From: Hydractinia symbiolongicarpus
Taxonomy: Eukaryota; Cnidaria; Hydrozoa; Anthoathecata; Hydractiniidae
Assembly: GCF_029227915.1 (NCBI RefSeq)
Contig: NC_079885.1
Location: forward strand, 15,449,001 to 15,513,000
Reading direction: 5' to 3'
DNA length: 64,000 nt
A model generated the notes under the pieces. It saw only the letters and a list, made by a program, of their open reading frames with translations, was not told where the DNA came from and searched no databases. Positions 1-11,063 of this stretch are shown one piece after another. Made by a program: the position numbers and the translations under genes. How positions within the stretch are numbered: position 1 is the stretch's first letter; the number at the start of each line of letters is the position of its first letter.

Positions 1-322
1 GGCAGCAATAAATGCGCCAAGTCGCAAATGAATGGATTACAAGCGTCAGACAAAGAAAATGGCGATGTAGTTACTTTGCTAATTAACTTTGTCATATGAA
101 AATTAAGTCGGAAAGCACCCTAGATTTCCTTCGTTGGAACTTTTTACCGGAAATCTTAAAGCGCATGGTTGTCGTAATTAATGGATAGCGCTTGAAATGA
201 GCTTTCAAATGCACATAAACACGACCTATTTCGGATGATCCAGTCAAGAAATATGACCTTTAAAGTTTAAACCATTTTCGATGTAATGTGCTAATAAATC
301 GTAGATATCTGCCCGTTTGTTT
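1..322. other. Partial spacer at left edge; describes the spacer between all 5S copies
   Basis: The window opens about 128 bp into a spacer. This and every other spacer (about 450 bp between genes) is AT-rich. In order it holds: the T5 and T6 tracts after the gene, a purine-rich stretch, catatg, a region with aagcgc and gcgctt arms (159-164 and 188-193), a short inverted repeat ttgaaa/tttcaa (192-208), then taataaat and the agatatct palindrome just before the next gene. I see no second RNA gene in it. Three types of sequence flank the start site: gtttgtttg (type a, most copies), ctttgtgtg (type b) and gtttgtgtg (type c). Confidence 0.8.
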
Positions 323-441
323 GTTTACGACCATACCACGATGAACACACCTGTTCTCGTCCGATCACGGAAGTTAAGCATCGTCGGGCCGGGATAGTAC
401 TTGGATGGGGGACCGCCTGGAAACTCCCGGTGTCGTAGGCT
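323..441 (+). rRNA. 5S: 5S rRNA, copy 1 (c3t, t63c, g99a)
   Basis: 5S rRNA is the small RNA of the large ribosomal subunit, made by RNA polymerase III with TFIIIA bound to internal control regions (about nt 50-64, 67-72 and 80-97). The gene is 119 nt. Its start is set by pairing of nt 1-9 with 110-118 (helix I). Helices II (15-21/57-64, bulge at 63), III (27-32/45-52), IV (79-86/91-98) and V (67-71/104-108) also form. The 3' half (agtacttggatggg, then accgcctggga) is close to animal 5S. In this copy c3t makes a U-G pair with g116, so helix I holds; t63c lies at the helix II bulge. Flank type a. Confidence 0.97.
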
Positions 442-860
442 ATTGACTTTTTCACGTTACATTATTTATCATTACGACTGTGACGTATCTTTTTTACGAA
501 ATAGCCGCTGAGTAAATCAAGAAAGAGACATGATTAGAAGTTGCTTTCCCTTAAAAACGGCTACGATCTGGCAGCAATAAATGCGCCAAGTCGCAAATGA
601 ATGGATTACGAGCGTCAGAAAAAGAAAATGGCGATGTAGTAACTTTGCTAATTAACTTTGTCATATGAAAATTAAGTCGGAAAGCACCCTAGATTTCCTT
701 CGTTGGAACTTTTTACCGGAAATCATAAAGCGCATTATTGTTGTCAAGAATCGATAGCGCTTAAAAAGAGCTGTCAAACGAACATAAACACGACCTATTT
801 CGAATGATCCAGTCAAGAAATATGACCTTTAAAGTTTGAACCATTTTCGATGTAATGTGC

Positions 861-868
861 TAATAAAT
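861..868 (+). promoter_or_regulatory. TATA-like upstream element at -31 to -24 (representative, copy 2)
   Basis: The sequence taataaat lies 24-31 nt before the gene and sits in the same place before nearly every copy. An AT-rich box near -30 is a common upstream element of 5S genes, helping TFIIIB placement. Departures: copy 3 reads taataagt, copy 107 reads taataatt, and copy 43 lacks the element. Function is inferred from position. Confidence 0.65.
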
Positions 869-871
869 CGT

Positions 872-879
872 AGATATCT
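872..879 (+). promoter_or_regulatory. agatatct palindrome at -20 to -13 (representative, copy 2)
   Basis: A perfect 8-bp palindrome precedes almost every gene at this distance. Copies 52, 56, 57 and 60 carry aaatatct instead, and copy 43 has lost it. Its role is unknown; it lies between the TATA-like box and the start site. Confidence 0.4.
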
Positions 880-891
880 GCCCGTTTGTTT

Positions 892-1010
892 GTCTACGAC
901 CATACCACGATGAACACACCTGTTCTCGTCCGATCACGGAAGTTAAGCATCGTCGGGCCGGGATAGTACTTGGATGGGGGACCGCCTGGGAACTCCCGGT
1001 GTCGTAGGCT
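892..1010 (+). rRNA. 5S: 5S rRNA, copy 2 (t63c)
   Basis: Single change at the helix II bulge. The terminator is T6. The upstream spacer belongs to the edge family also seen near 63750 (aagtcgg, aatcataaag). Confidence 0.98.
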
Positions 1011-1016
1011 ATTGAC

Positions 1017-1022
1017 TTTTTT
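1017..1022 (+). terminator. Primary Pol III terminator (representative, copy 2; T6 here, T5 elsewhere)
   Basis: RNA polymerase III stops at runs of T on the non-template strand. Nearly all copies have gac then TTTTT at +7 to +11 past the gene. In copy 2 the following C is a T, giving T6. Copies 6, 34 and 67 have lost the run. Confidence 0.85.
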
Positions 1023-1058
1023 ACGTTACATTATTTATCATTACGACTGTGACGTATC

Positions 1059-1064
1059 TTTTTT
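1059..1064 (+). terminator. Secondary T6 tract at +49 to +54 (representative, copy 2)
   Basis: A run of six T sits in the same place after almost every gene, preceded by gacgtatc. It is longer than the primary T5 and would act as a backup stop for read-through transcripts. Copies 39 and 55 read tttctt here, but both keep the primary run. Confidence 0.6.
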
Positions 1065-1460
1065 ACGAAATAGCCGCTGAGTAAATCAAGAAAGAGACAT
1101 GATTAGAAGTTGCTTTCCCTTCAAAACGGCTACGATCTGGCAGCAATAAATGCGCCAAGTCGCAAATGAATGGATTACAAGCGTCAGACAAAGACAATGG
1201 CGATGTAGTTACTTTGCTAATTAACTTTTTCATATGAAAATTAAGTCGGAAAGCACCCTAGATTTCCTTCGTTGGAACTTTTTACCGGAAATCTTAAAGC
1301 GCATGGTTGTCGTAATTAATCGATAGCGCTTGAAATGAGCTTTCAAATGCACATAAACACGACCTATTTCGGATAATCCAGTCAAGAAATATGACCTTTA
1401 AAGTTTAAACCATTTTCGATGTAATGTGCTAATAAGTCGTAGATATCTGCCCGTTTGTTT

Positions 1461-1579
1461 GTCTACGACCATACCACGATGAACACACCTGTTCTCGTCC
1501 GATCACGGAAGTTAAGCATCGTCGGGCTAGGATAGTACTTGGATGGGGGACCGCCTGGGAACTCCCGGTGTCGTAGGCT
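1461..1579 (+). rRNA. 5S: 5S rRNA, copy 3 (t63c, c68t, g69a)
   Basis: Helix V is weakened: position 68 becomes a U-G pair and 69/106 an A-C mismatch. The TATA-like box reads taataagt. Confidence 0.96.
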
Positions 1580-2029
1580 ATTGACTTTTTCACGTTACAT
1601 TATTTATCATTACGACTGTGACGTATCTTTTTTACGAAATAGCCGCTGAGTAAATCAAGAAAGAGACATGATTAGAAGTTGCTTTCCCTTCAAAACGGCT
1701 ACGATCTGGCAGCAATAAATGCGCCAAGTCGCAAATGAATGGATTACGAGCGTCAGACAAAGAAAATGGCGATGTAGTTAATTTGCTAATTAACTTTGTC
1801 ATATGAAAATTAAGTCTGAAAGTACCCTAGATTGCCTTCGTTGGAACTTTTTACCGGAAATCTTAAAGCGCATGGTTGTCGTAATTAATCGATAGTGCTT
1901 GAAATGAGCTTTCAAATGCACATAAACACGACCTATTTCGGATAATCCAGTCAAGAAATATGACCTTTAAAGTTTAAACCATTTTCGATGTAATGTGCTA
2001 ATAAATCGTAGATATCTGCCCGTTTGTTT

Positions 2030-2148
2030 GTCTACGACCATACCACGATGAACACACCTGTTCTCGTCCGATCACGGAAGTTAAGCATCGTCGGGCCAGG
2101 ATAGTACTTGGATGGGGGACCGCCTGGGAACTCCCGGTGTCGTAGGCT
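2030..2148 (+). rRNA. 5S: 5S rRNA, copy 4 (t63c, g69a)
   Basis: A69 faces C106, a helix V mismatch. The downstream spacer carries aagtaagggacgtgattag, shared only with the spacer after copy 111. Confidence 0.97.
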
Positions 2149-2598
2149 ATTGACTTTTTCACGTTACATCATTTATCAATACGACTGTGACGTATCTTTT
2201 TTACGCAATAGCCGCTGAGTAAATCAAGTAAGGGACGTGATTAGAAGATGCTTTCCCTTCAAAACGGCTACAATCTTGCTGCAATAAATGCGCTACGTCG
2301 CAAATAAATGGATTACGAGCGTCAGACAAAGAAAATGGCGATGTAGTTACTTTGCTAATTAACTTTGTCATATGAAAATTAAGTCTGAAATCACCCTAGA
2401 TTTCCTTCGTTGGAACTTTTTACCGGAAATCTTAAAGCGCATTATTGTCGTAATTAATGGATAGCGCTTGAAATGAGCTTTCAAATGCACATAAACACGA
2501 CCTATTTCGGATGATCCAGTCAAGAAATATGACCTTTAAAGTTTAAACCATTTTCGATGTAATGTGCTAATAAATCGTAGATATCTGCCCGTTTGTTT

Positions 2599-2717
2599 GT
2601 TTACGACCATACCACGATGAACACACCTGTTCTCGTCCGAACACGGAAGTTAAGCATCGTTGGGCCGGGATAGTACTTGGATGGGGGACCGCCTGGGAAC
2701 TCCCGGTGTCGTAGGCT
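2599..2717 (+). rRNA. 5S: 5S rRNA, copy 5 (c3t, t43a)
   Basis: c3t keeps a U-G pair in helix I. t43a lies in loop C. Confidence 0.97.
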
Positions 2718-3167
2718 ATTGACTTTTTCACGTTACATTATTTATCATTAGGACTGGGACGTATCTTTTTTACGCAATAGCCGCCGAGTAAATCAAGAAA
2801 GAGACATGATTACAAGTTGCTTTCCCTTCAAAACGGCTACGATCTGGCAGCAATAAATGCGCCAAGTCGCAAATGAATGGATTACGAGCGTCAGACAAAG
2901 AAAATGGCGATGTAGTTAATTTGCTAATTAACTTTGTCATATGAAAATTAAGTCTGAAAGTACCCTAGATTGCCTTCGTTGGAACTTTTTACCGGAAATC
3001 TTAAAGCGCATGGTTGTCGTAATTAATCGATAGAGCTTGAAATGAGCTTTCAAATGCACATAAACACGACCTATTTCGGATAATCCAGTCAAGAAATATG
3101 ACCTTTAAAGTTTAAACCATTTTCGATGTAATGTGCTAATAAATCGTAGATATCTGCCCGTTTGTTT

Positions 3168-3286
3168 GTCTACGACCATACCACGATGAACACACCTGTT
3201 CTCGTCCGATCACGGAAGTTAAGCATCGTCGGGCCAGGATAGTACTTGGATGGGGGACCGCCTGGGAACTCCCGGTGTCGTAGGCT
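3168..3286 (+). rRNA. 5S: 5S rRNA, copy 6 (t63c, g69a), primary terminator lost
   Basis: Same gene as copy 4, with an A-C mismatch at 69/106. The T5 run is interrupted, so transcripts would probably extend about 45 nt to the T6 tract. The following spacer has the 68-bp deletion. Confidence 0.96.
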
Positions 3287-3290
3287 ATTG

Positions 3291-3297
3291 ACTCTTT
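3291..3297 (+). terminator. Broken primary terminator after copy 6
   Basis: The usual gacTTTTTcac reads gactctttcac, leaving only T3 in a row. The T6 tract further downstream is intact. Copies 34 and 67 carry the same change. Confidence 0.75.
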
Positions 3298-3439
3298 CAC
3301 GTTACATTATTTATCATTACAACTGTGACGTATCTTTTTTACGCAATAGCCGCCGAGTAAATCAAGAAAGAGACATGATTAGAAGTTGCTTTCCCTTCAA
3401 AACGGCTACGATCTGGCAGCAATAAATGCGCCAACTCGC

Positions 3440-3441
3440 AT
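3440..3441. other. 68-bp spacer deletion junction
   Basis: Between copies 6 and 7 the unit is 501 bp. Alignment to neighbouring spacers shows a clean loss of 68 bp, joining ccaactcgca directly to tatgaaaatt. A CA dinucleotide shared at the break suggests a microhomology join. It occurs once in the window. Confidence 0.9.
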
Positions 3442-3668
3442 ATGAAAATTAAGTCTGAAAGTACCCTAGATTGCCTTCGTTGGAACTTTTTACCGGAAAT
3501 CTTAAAGCGCATTATTGTCGTAATTAATGGATAGCGCTTGAAACGAGCTTTCAAATGCACATAAACACAACCTTTTTCGGATAATCCAGTCAAGAAATAT
3601 GACCTTTAAAATTTAAACCATTTTTGATGTAATGTGCTAATAAATCGTAGATATCTGCCCGTTTGTTT

Positions 3669-3787
3669 GTCTACGACCATACCACGATGAACACACCTGT
3701 TCTCGTCCGATCACGGAATTTAAGCATCGTTGGGCCGGGATAGTACTTGGATGGGGGACCGCCTGGGAACTCCCGGTGTTGTAGGCT
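3669..3787 (+). rRNA. 5S: 5S rRNA, copy 7 (g51t, c112t), class A
   Basis: g51t breaks the C28-G51 pair next to the helix III bulge and lies in the A-box region. c112t leaves a G-U pair with g7. First member of the A-B-C repeat. Confidence 0.96.
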
Positions 3788-4236
3788 ATTGACTTTTTCA
3801 CGTTACATTATTTATCATTAGGACTGGGACGTATCTTTTTTACGCAATAGCCGCTGAGTAAATCAAGAAAGAGACATGATTAGAATTTGCTTTCCCTTCA
3901 AAACGGCTACAATCTTGCTGCAATAAATGCGCCACGTCGCAAATAAATGGATTACGAGCGTCAGACAAAGAAAATGGCGATGTAGTTACTTTGCTAATTA
4001 ACTTTGTCATATGAAAATTAAGTCTGAAAGCACCCTAGATTTCCTTCGTTGGAACTTTTTACCGGAAATCTTAAAGCGCATGGTTGTCGTAAAGAATCGA
4101 TAGCGCTTAAAAAGAGCTTTCAAATGCACATAAACACGACCTATTTCGGATGATCCAGTCAAGAAATATGACCTTTAAAGTGTGAACCATTTTCGATGTA
4201 ATGTCTAATAAATCGTAGATATCTGCCCCTTTGTGT

Positions 4237-4355
4237 GTCTACGACCATACCACGATGAACACACCTGTTCTCGTCCGATCACGGAAGTTAAGCATCGTTG
4301 GGCCGGGATAGTACTTGGATGGGGGACCGCCTGGGAACTCCCGGTGTCGTAGGCT
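4237..4355 (+). rRNA. 5S: 5S rRNA, copy 8 (consensus), class B
   Basis: Exact consensus. Flank type b (ctttgtgtg), with one G missing upstream (atgtctaata). Confidence 0.98.
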
Positions 4356-4805
4356 ATTGACTTTTTCACGTTACATTATTTATCATTACGACTGTGACGT
4401 ATCTTTTTTACGCAATAGCCGCCGAGTTAATCAAGAAAGAGACATGATTAGAAGTTGCTTTCCCTTCAAAACGACTACCATCGTGCTGCAATAAATGCGC
4501 CACGTCGCAAATGAATGGATTACGACCGTCAGACAAAGAAAATAGCGATGTACTTACTTTGCTAACTAATTTTGTCATATGAAAATTAAGTCTGAAAGTA
4601 CCCTAGATTTCCTTCGTTGGAACTTTTTACCGGAAATCTTAAAGCGCATTATTGTCGTAATTAATGAATAGCGCTTGAAATGAGCTTTCAAATGCACATA
4701 AACACGACCTATTTCGGATAATCCAGTCAAGAAATATGACCTTTAAAGTTTAAACCATTTTCGATGTAATGTGCTAATAAATCGTAGATATCTGCCCGTT
4801 TGTTT

Positions 4806-4924
4806 GTCTACGACCATACCACGATGAACACACCTGTTCTCGTCCGATCACGGAAGTTAAGCATCGTTGGGCCGGGATAGTACTTGGATGGGGGACCGCC
4901 TGGGAACTCCCGGTGTCGTAGGCT
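4806..4924 (+). rRNA. 5S: 5S rRNA, copy 9 (consensus), class C
   Basis: Exact consensus with flank type a. The downstream spacer has agaagtttctttccc, shared with those after copies 13 and 17. Confidence 0.98.
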
Positions 4925-5374
4925 ATTGACTTTTTCACGTTACATTATTTATCATTACGACTGGGACGTATCTTTTTTACGCAATAGCCGCTGAGTAAAT
5001 CAAGAAAGAGACATGATTAGAAGTTTCTTTCCCTTCAAAACGGCTACAATCTTGCTGCAATAAATGCGCCACGTCGCAAATAAATGGATTACGAGCGTCA
5101 GACAAAGAAAATGGCGATGTAGTTACTTTGCTAATTAACTTTGTCATATGAAAATTAAGTCTGAAAGTACCCTAGATTGCCTTCGTTGGAACTTTTTACC
5201 GGAAATCTTAAAGCGCATTATTGTCGTAATTAATGGATAGCGCTTGAAACGAGCTTTCAAATGCACATAAACACAACCTTTTTCGGATAATCCAGTCAAG
5301 AAATATGACCTTTAAAATTTAAACCATTTTTGATGTAATGTGCTAATAAATCGTAGATATCTGCCCGTTTGTTT

Positions 5375-5493
5375 GTCTACGACCATACCACGATGAACAC
5401 ACCTGTTCTCGTCCGATCACGGAATTTAAGCATCGTTGGGCCGGGATAGTACTTGGATGGGGGACCGCCTGGGAACTCCCGGTGTTGTAGGCT
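5375..5493 (+). rRNA. 5S: 5S rRNA, copy 10 (g51t, c112t), class A
   Basis: Duplicate of copy 7, 1706 bp away. C28-G51 is broken. Confidence 0.96.
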
Positions 5494-5942
5494 ATTGACT
5501 TTTTCACGTTACATTATTTATCATTAGGACTGGGACGTATCTTTTTTACGCAATAGCCGCTGAGTAAATCAAGAAAGAGACATGATTAGAATTTGCTTTC
5601 CCTTCAAAACGGCTACAATCTTGCTGCAATAAATGCGCCACGTCGCAAATAAATGGATTACGAGCGTCAGACAAAGAAAATGGCGATGTAGTTACTTTGC
5701 TAATTAACTTTGTCATATGAAAATTAAGTCTGAAAGCACCCTAGATTTCCTTCGTTGGAACTTTTTACCGGAAATCTTAAAGCGCATGGTTGTCGTAAAG
5801 AATCGATAGCGCTTAAAAAGAGCTTTCAAATGCACATAAACACGACCTATTTCGGATGATCCAGTCAAGAAATATGACCTTTAAAGTGTGAACCATTTTC
5901 GATGTAATGTCTAATAAATCGTAGATATCTGCCCCTTTGTGT

Positions 5943-6061
5943 GTCTACGACCATACCACGATGAACACACCTGTTCTCGTCCGATCACGGAAGTTAAGCA
6001 TCGTTGGGCCGGGATAGTACTTGGATGGGGGACCGCCTGGGAACTCCCGGTGTCGTAGGCT
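5943..6061 (+). rRNA. 5S: 5S rRNA, copy 11 (consensus), class B
   Basis: Exact consensus, flank type b, with the same missing G upstream as copy 8. Confidence 0.98.
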
Positions 6062-6511
6062 ATTGACTTTTTCACGTTACATTATTTATCATTACGACTG
6101 TGACGTATCTTTTTTACGCAATAGCCGCCGAGTTAATCAAGAAAGAGACATGATTAGAAGTTGCTTTCCCTTCAAAACGACTACCATCGTGCTGCAATAA
6201 ATGCGCCACGTCGCAAATGAATGGATTACGACCGTCAGACAAAGAAAATAGCGATGTACTTACTTTGCTAACTAATTTTGTCATATGAAAATTAAGTCTG
6301 AAAGTACCCTAGATTTCCTTCGTTGGAACTTTTTACCGGAAATCTTAAAGCGCATTATTGTCGTAATTAATGAATAGCGCTTGAAATGAGCTTTCAAATG
6401 CACATAAACACGACCTATTTCGGATAATCCAGTCAAGAAATATGACCTTTAAAGTTTAAACCATTTTCGATGTAATGTGCTAATAAATCGTAGATATCTG
6501 CCCGTTTGTTT

Positions 6512-6630
6512 GTCTACGACCATACCACGATGAACACACCTGTTCTCGTCAGATCACGGAAGTTAAGCATCGTTGGGCCGGGATAGTACTTGAATGGGGG
6601 ACCGCCTGGGAACTCCCGGTGTCGTAGGCT
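6512..6630 (+). rRNA. 5S: 5S rRNA, copy 12 (c40a, g82a), class D
   Basis: c40a is in loop C. g82a falls in box C and breaks the G82-C95 pair of helix IV. Repeated at copies 16 and 20. Confidence 0.96.
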
Positions 6631-7080
6631 ATTGACTTTTTCACGTTACATTATTTATCATTACGACTGTGACGTATCTTTTTTACGCAATAGCCGCCGA
6701 GTAAATCAAGAAAGAGACATGATTAGAAGTTGCTTTCCCTTCAAAACGACTACCATCGTGCTGCAATAAATGCGCCACGTCGCAAATGAATGGATTACGA
6801 GCGTCAGACAAAGAAAATAGCGATGTACTTACTTTGCTAATTAACTTTGTCATATGAAAATTAAGTCTGAAAGTACCCTAGATTTCCTTCGTTGGAACTT
6901 TTTACCGGAAATCTTAAAGCGCATTATTGTCGTAATTAATGAATAGCGCTTGAAATGAGCTTTCAAATGCACATAAACACGACCTATTTCGGATAATCCA
7001 GTCAAGAAATATGACCTTTAAAGTTTAAACCATTTTCGATGTAATGTGCTAATAAATCGTAGATATCTGCCCATTTGTTT

Positions 7081-7199
7081 GTCTACGACCATACCACGAT
7101 GAACACACCTGTTCTCGTCCGATCACGGAAGTTAAGCATCGTTGGGCCGGGATAGTACTTGGATGGGGGACCGCCTGGGAACTCCCGGTGTCGTAGGCT
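7081..7199 (+). rRNA. 5S: 5S rRNA, copy 13 (consensus), class C
   Basis: Exact consensus; the upstream flank reads catttgtttg. Confidence 0.98.
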
Positions 7200-7649
7200 A
7201 TTGACTTTTTCACGTTACATTATTTATCATTACGACTGGGACGTATCTTTTTTACGCAATAGCCGCTGAGTAAATCAAGAAAGAGACATGATTAGAAGTT
7301 TCTTTCCCTTCAAAACGGCTACAATCTTGCTGCAATAAATGCGCCACGTCGCAAATAAATGGATTACGAGCGTCAGACAAAGAAAATGGCGATGTAGTTA
7401 CTTTGCTAATTAACTTTGTCATATGAAAATTAAGTCTGAAAGTACCCTAGATTGCCTTCGTTGGAACTTTTTACCGGAAATCTTAAAGCGCATTATTGTC
7501 GTAATTAATGGATAGCGCTTGAAACGAGCTTTCAAATGCACATAAACACAACCTTTTTCGGATAATCCAGTCAAGAAATATGACCTTTAAAATTTAAACC
7601 ATTTTTGATGTAATGTGCTAATAAATCGTAGATATCTGCCCGTTTGTTT

Positions 7650-7768
7650 GTCTACGACCATACCACGATGAACACACCTGTTCTCGTCCGATCACGGAAT
7701 TTAAGCATCGTTGGGCCGGGATAGTACTTGGATGGGGGACCGCCTGGGAACTCCCGTTGTCGTAGGCT
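7650..7768 (+). rRNA. 5S: 5S rRNA, copy 14 (g51t, g108t), class A
   Basis: Breaks C28-G51 and C67-G108. Class A copy without c112t. Confidence 0.96.
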
Positions 7769-8218
7769 ATTGACTTTTTCACGTTACATTATTTATCATT
7801 AGGACTGGGACGTATCTTTTTTACGCAATAGCCGCTGAGTAAATCAAGAAAGAGACATGATTAGAATTTGCTTTCCCTTCAAAACGGCTACAATCTTGCT
7901 GCAATAAATGCGCCACGTCGCAAATAAATGGATTACGAGCGTCAGACAAAGAAAATGGCGATGTAGTTACTTTGCTAATTAACCTTGTCATATGAAAATT
8001 AAGTCTGAAAGCACCCTAGATTTCCTTCGTTGGAACTTTTTACCGGAAATCTTAAAGCGCATGGTTGTCGTAAACAATCGATAGCGCTTAAAAAGAGCTT
8101 TCAAATGCACATAAACACGACCTATTTCGGATGATCCAGTCAAGAAATATGACCTTTAAAGTGTGAACCATTTTCGATGTAATGTGCTAATAAATCGTAG
8201 ATATCTGCCCCTTTGTGT

Positions 8219-8337
8219 GTCTACGACCATACCACGATGAACACACCTGTTCTCGTCCGATCACGGAAGTTAAGCATCGTTGGGCCGGGATAGTACTTGG
8301 ATGGGGGACCGCCTGGGAACTCCCGGTGTCGTAGGCT
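8219..8337 (+). rRNA. 5S: 5S rRNA, copy 15 (consensus), class B
   Basis: Exact consensus, flank type b. Confidence 0.98.
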
Positions 8338-8787
8338 ATTGACTTTTTCACGTTACATTATTTATCATTACGACTGTGACGTATCTTTTTTACGCAATAG
8401 CCGCCGAGTAAATCAAGAAAGAGACATGATTAGAAGTTGCTTTCCCTTCAAAACGACTACCATCGTGCTGCAATAAATGCGCCACGTCGCAAATGAATGG
8501 ATTACGACCGTCAGACAAAGAAAATAGCGATGTACTTACTTTGCTAACTAATTTTGTCATATGAAAATTAAGTCTGAAAGTACCCTAGATTTCCTTCGTT
8601 GGAACTTTTTACCGGAAATCTTAAAGCGCATTATTGTCGTAATTAATGAATAGCGCTTGAAATGAGCTTTCAAATGCACATAAACACGACCTATTTCGGA
8701 TAATCCAGTCAAGAAATATGACCTTTAAAGTTTAAACCATTTTCGATGTAATGTGCTAATAAATCGTAGATATCTGCCCGTTTGTTT

Positions 8788-8906
8788 GTCTACGACCATA
8801 CCACGATGAACACACCTGTTCTCGTCAGATCACGGAAGTTAAGCATCGTTGGGCCGGGATAGTACTTGAATGGGGGACCGCCTGGGAACTCCCGGTGTCG
8901 TAGGCT
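8788..8906 (+). rRNA. 5S: 5S rRNA, copy 16 (c40a, g82a), class D
   Basis: Same gene as copy 12, 2276 bp away. Confidence 0.96.
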
Positions 8907-9356
8907 ATTGACTTTTTCACGTTACATTATTTATCATTACGACTGTGACGTATCTTTTTTACGAAATAGCCGCCGAGTAAATCAAGAAAGAGACATGATT
9001 AGAAGTTGCTTTCCCTTCAAAACGACTACCATCGTGCTGCAATAAATGCGCCACGTCGCAAATGAATGGATTACGAGCGTCAGACAAAGAAAATAGCGAT
9101 GTACTTACTTTGCTAACTAATTTTGTCATATGAAAATTAAGTCTGAAAGTACCCTAGATTTCCTTCGTTGGAACTTTTTACCGGAAATCTTAAAGCGCAT
9201 TATTGTCGTAATTAATGAATAGCGCTTGAAATGAGCTTTCAAATGCACATAAACACGACCTATTTCGGATAATCCAGTCAAGAAATATGACCTTTAAAGT
9301 TTAAACCATTTTCGATGTAATGTGCTAATAAATCGTAGATATCTGCCCGTTTGTTT

Positions 9357-9475
9357 GTCTACGACCATACCACGATGAACACACCTGTTCTCGTCCGATC
9401 ACGGAAGTTAAGCATCGTTGGGCCGGGATAGTACTTGGATGGGGGACCGCCTGGGAACTCCCGGTGTCGTAGGCT
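9357..9475 (+). rRNA. 5S: 5S rRNA, copy 17 (consensus), class C
   Basis: Exact consensus, flank type a. Confidence 0.98.
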
Positions 9476-9925
9476 ATTGACTTTTTCACGTTACATTATT
9501 TATCATTACGACTGGGACGTATCTTTTTTACGCAATAGCCGCTGAGTAAATCAAGAAAGAGACATGATTAGAAGTTTCTTTCCCTTCAAAACGGCTACAA
9601 TCTTGCTGCAATAAATGCGCCACGTCGCAAATAAATGGATTACGAGCGTCAGACAAAGAAAATGGCGATGTAGTTACTTTGCTAATTAACTTTGTCATAT
9701 GAAAATTAAGTCTGAAAGTACCCTAGATTGCCTTCGTTGGAACTTTTTACCGGAAATCTTAAAGCGCATTATTGTCGTAATTAATGGATAGCGCTTGAAA
9801 CGAGCTTTCAAATGCACATAAACACAACCTTTTTCGGATAATCCAGTCAAGAAATATGACCTTTAAAATTTAAACCATTTTTGATGTAATGTGCTAATAA
9901 ATCGTAGATATCTGCCCGTTTGTTT

Positions 9926-10044
9926 GTCTACGACCATACCACGATGAACACACCTGTTCTCGTCCGATCACGGAATTTAAGCATCGTTGGGCCGGGATAG
10001 TACTTGGATGGGGGACCGCCTGGGAACTCCCGGTGTCGTAGGCT
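9926..10044 (+). rRNA. 5S: 5S rRNA, copy 18 (g51t), class A
   Basis: Only g51t remains of the class A changes. Confidence 0.97.
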
Positions 10045-10494
10045 ATTGACTTTTTCACGTTACATTATTTATCATTAGGACTGGGACGTATCTTTTTTAC
10101 GCAATAGCCGCTGAGTAAATCAAGAAAGAGACATGATTAGAATTTGCTTTCCCTTCAAAACGGCTACAATCTTGCTGCAATAAATGCGCCACGTCGCAAA
10201 TAAATGGATTACGAGCGTCAGACAAAGAAAATGGCGATGTAGTTACTTTGCTAATTAACTTTGTCATATGAAAATTAAGTCTGAAAGCACCCTAGATTTC
10301 CTTCGTTGGAACTTTTTACCGGAAATCTTAAAGCGCATGGTTGTCGTAAAGAATCGATAGCGCTTAAAAAGAGCTTTCAAATGCGCATAAACACGACCTA
10401 TTTCGGATGATCCAGTCAAGAAATATGACCTTTAAAGTGTGAACCATTTTCGATGTAATGTGCTAATAAATCGTAGATATCTGCCCCTTTGTGT

Positions 10495-10613
10495 GTCTAC
10501 GACCATACCACGATGAACACACCTGTTCTCGTCCGATCACGGAAGTTAAGCATCGTTGGGCCGGGATAGTACTTGGATGGGGGACCGCCTGGGAACTCCC
10601 GGTGTCGTAGGCT
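10495..10613 (+). rRNA. 5S: 5S rRNA, copy 19 (consensus), class B
   Basis: Exact consensus, flank type b. Confidence 0.98.
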
Positions 10614-11063
10614 ATTGACTTTTTCACGTTACATTATTTATCATTACGACTGTGACGTATCTTTTTTACGCAATAGCCGCCGAGTAAATCAAGAAAGAGA
10701 CATGATTAGAAGTTGCTTTCCCTTCAAAACGACTACCATCGTGCTGCAATAAATGCGCCACGTCGCAAATGAATGGATTACGACCGTCAGACAAAGAAAA
10801 TAGCGATGTACTTACTTTGCTAACTAATTTTGTCATATGAAAATTAAGTCTGAAAGTACCCTAGATTTCCTTCGTTGGAACTTTTTACCGGAAATCTTAA
10901 AGCGCATTATTGTCGTAATTAATGAATAGCGCTTGAAATGAGCTTTCAAATGCACATAAACACGACCTATTTCGGATAATCCAGTCAAGAAATATGACCT
11001 TTAAAGTTTAAACCATTTTCGATGTAATGTGCTAATAAATCGTAGATATCTGCCCGTTTGTTT

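Noticed and set aside
130-165. Possible Sm-like site (ggaactttttaccgg) suggesting a linked spliced-leader or U snRNA gene
   Set aside because: There is no matching splice donor with a leader, no conserved stem-loops around it and no separate promoter. The run is U5 flanked by C and A rather than a good Sm site.
159-208. Inverted repeats aagcgc/gcgctt and ttgaaa/tttcaa as a structured RNA or replication element
   Set aside because: The inner arm is lost in units with gcttaaaaagagcttt and no compensating changes are seen, so structure is not conserved.
3339-3593. 84-codon minus-strand open frame
   Set aside because: It exists only because the 68-bp spacer deletion joins two shorter frames. 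No recognisable domain. The wider antisense pattern is reported as a finding, not as a coding region.
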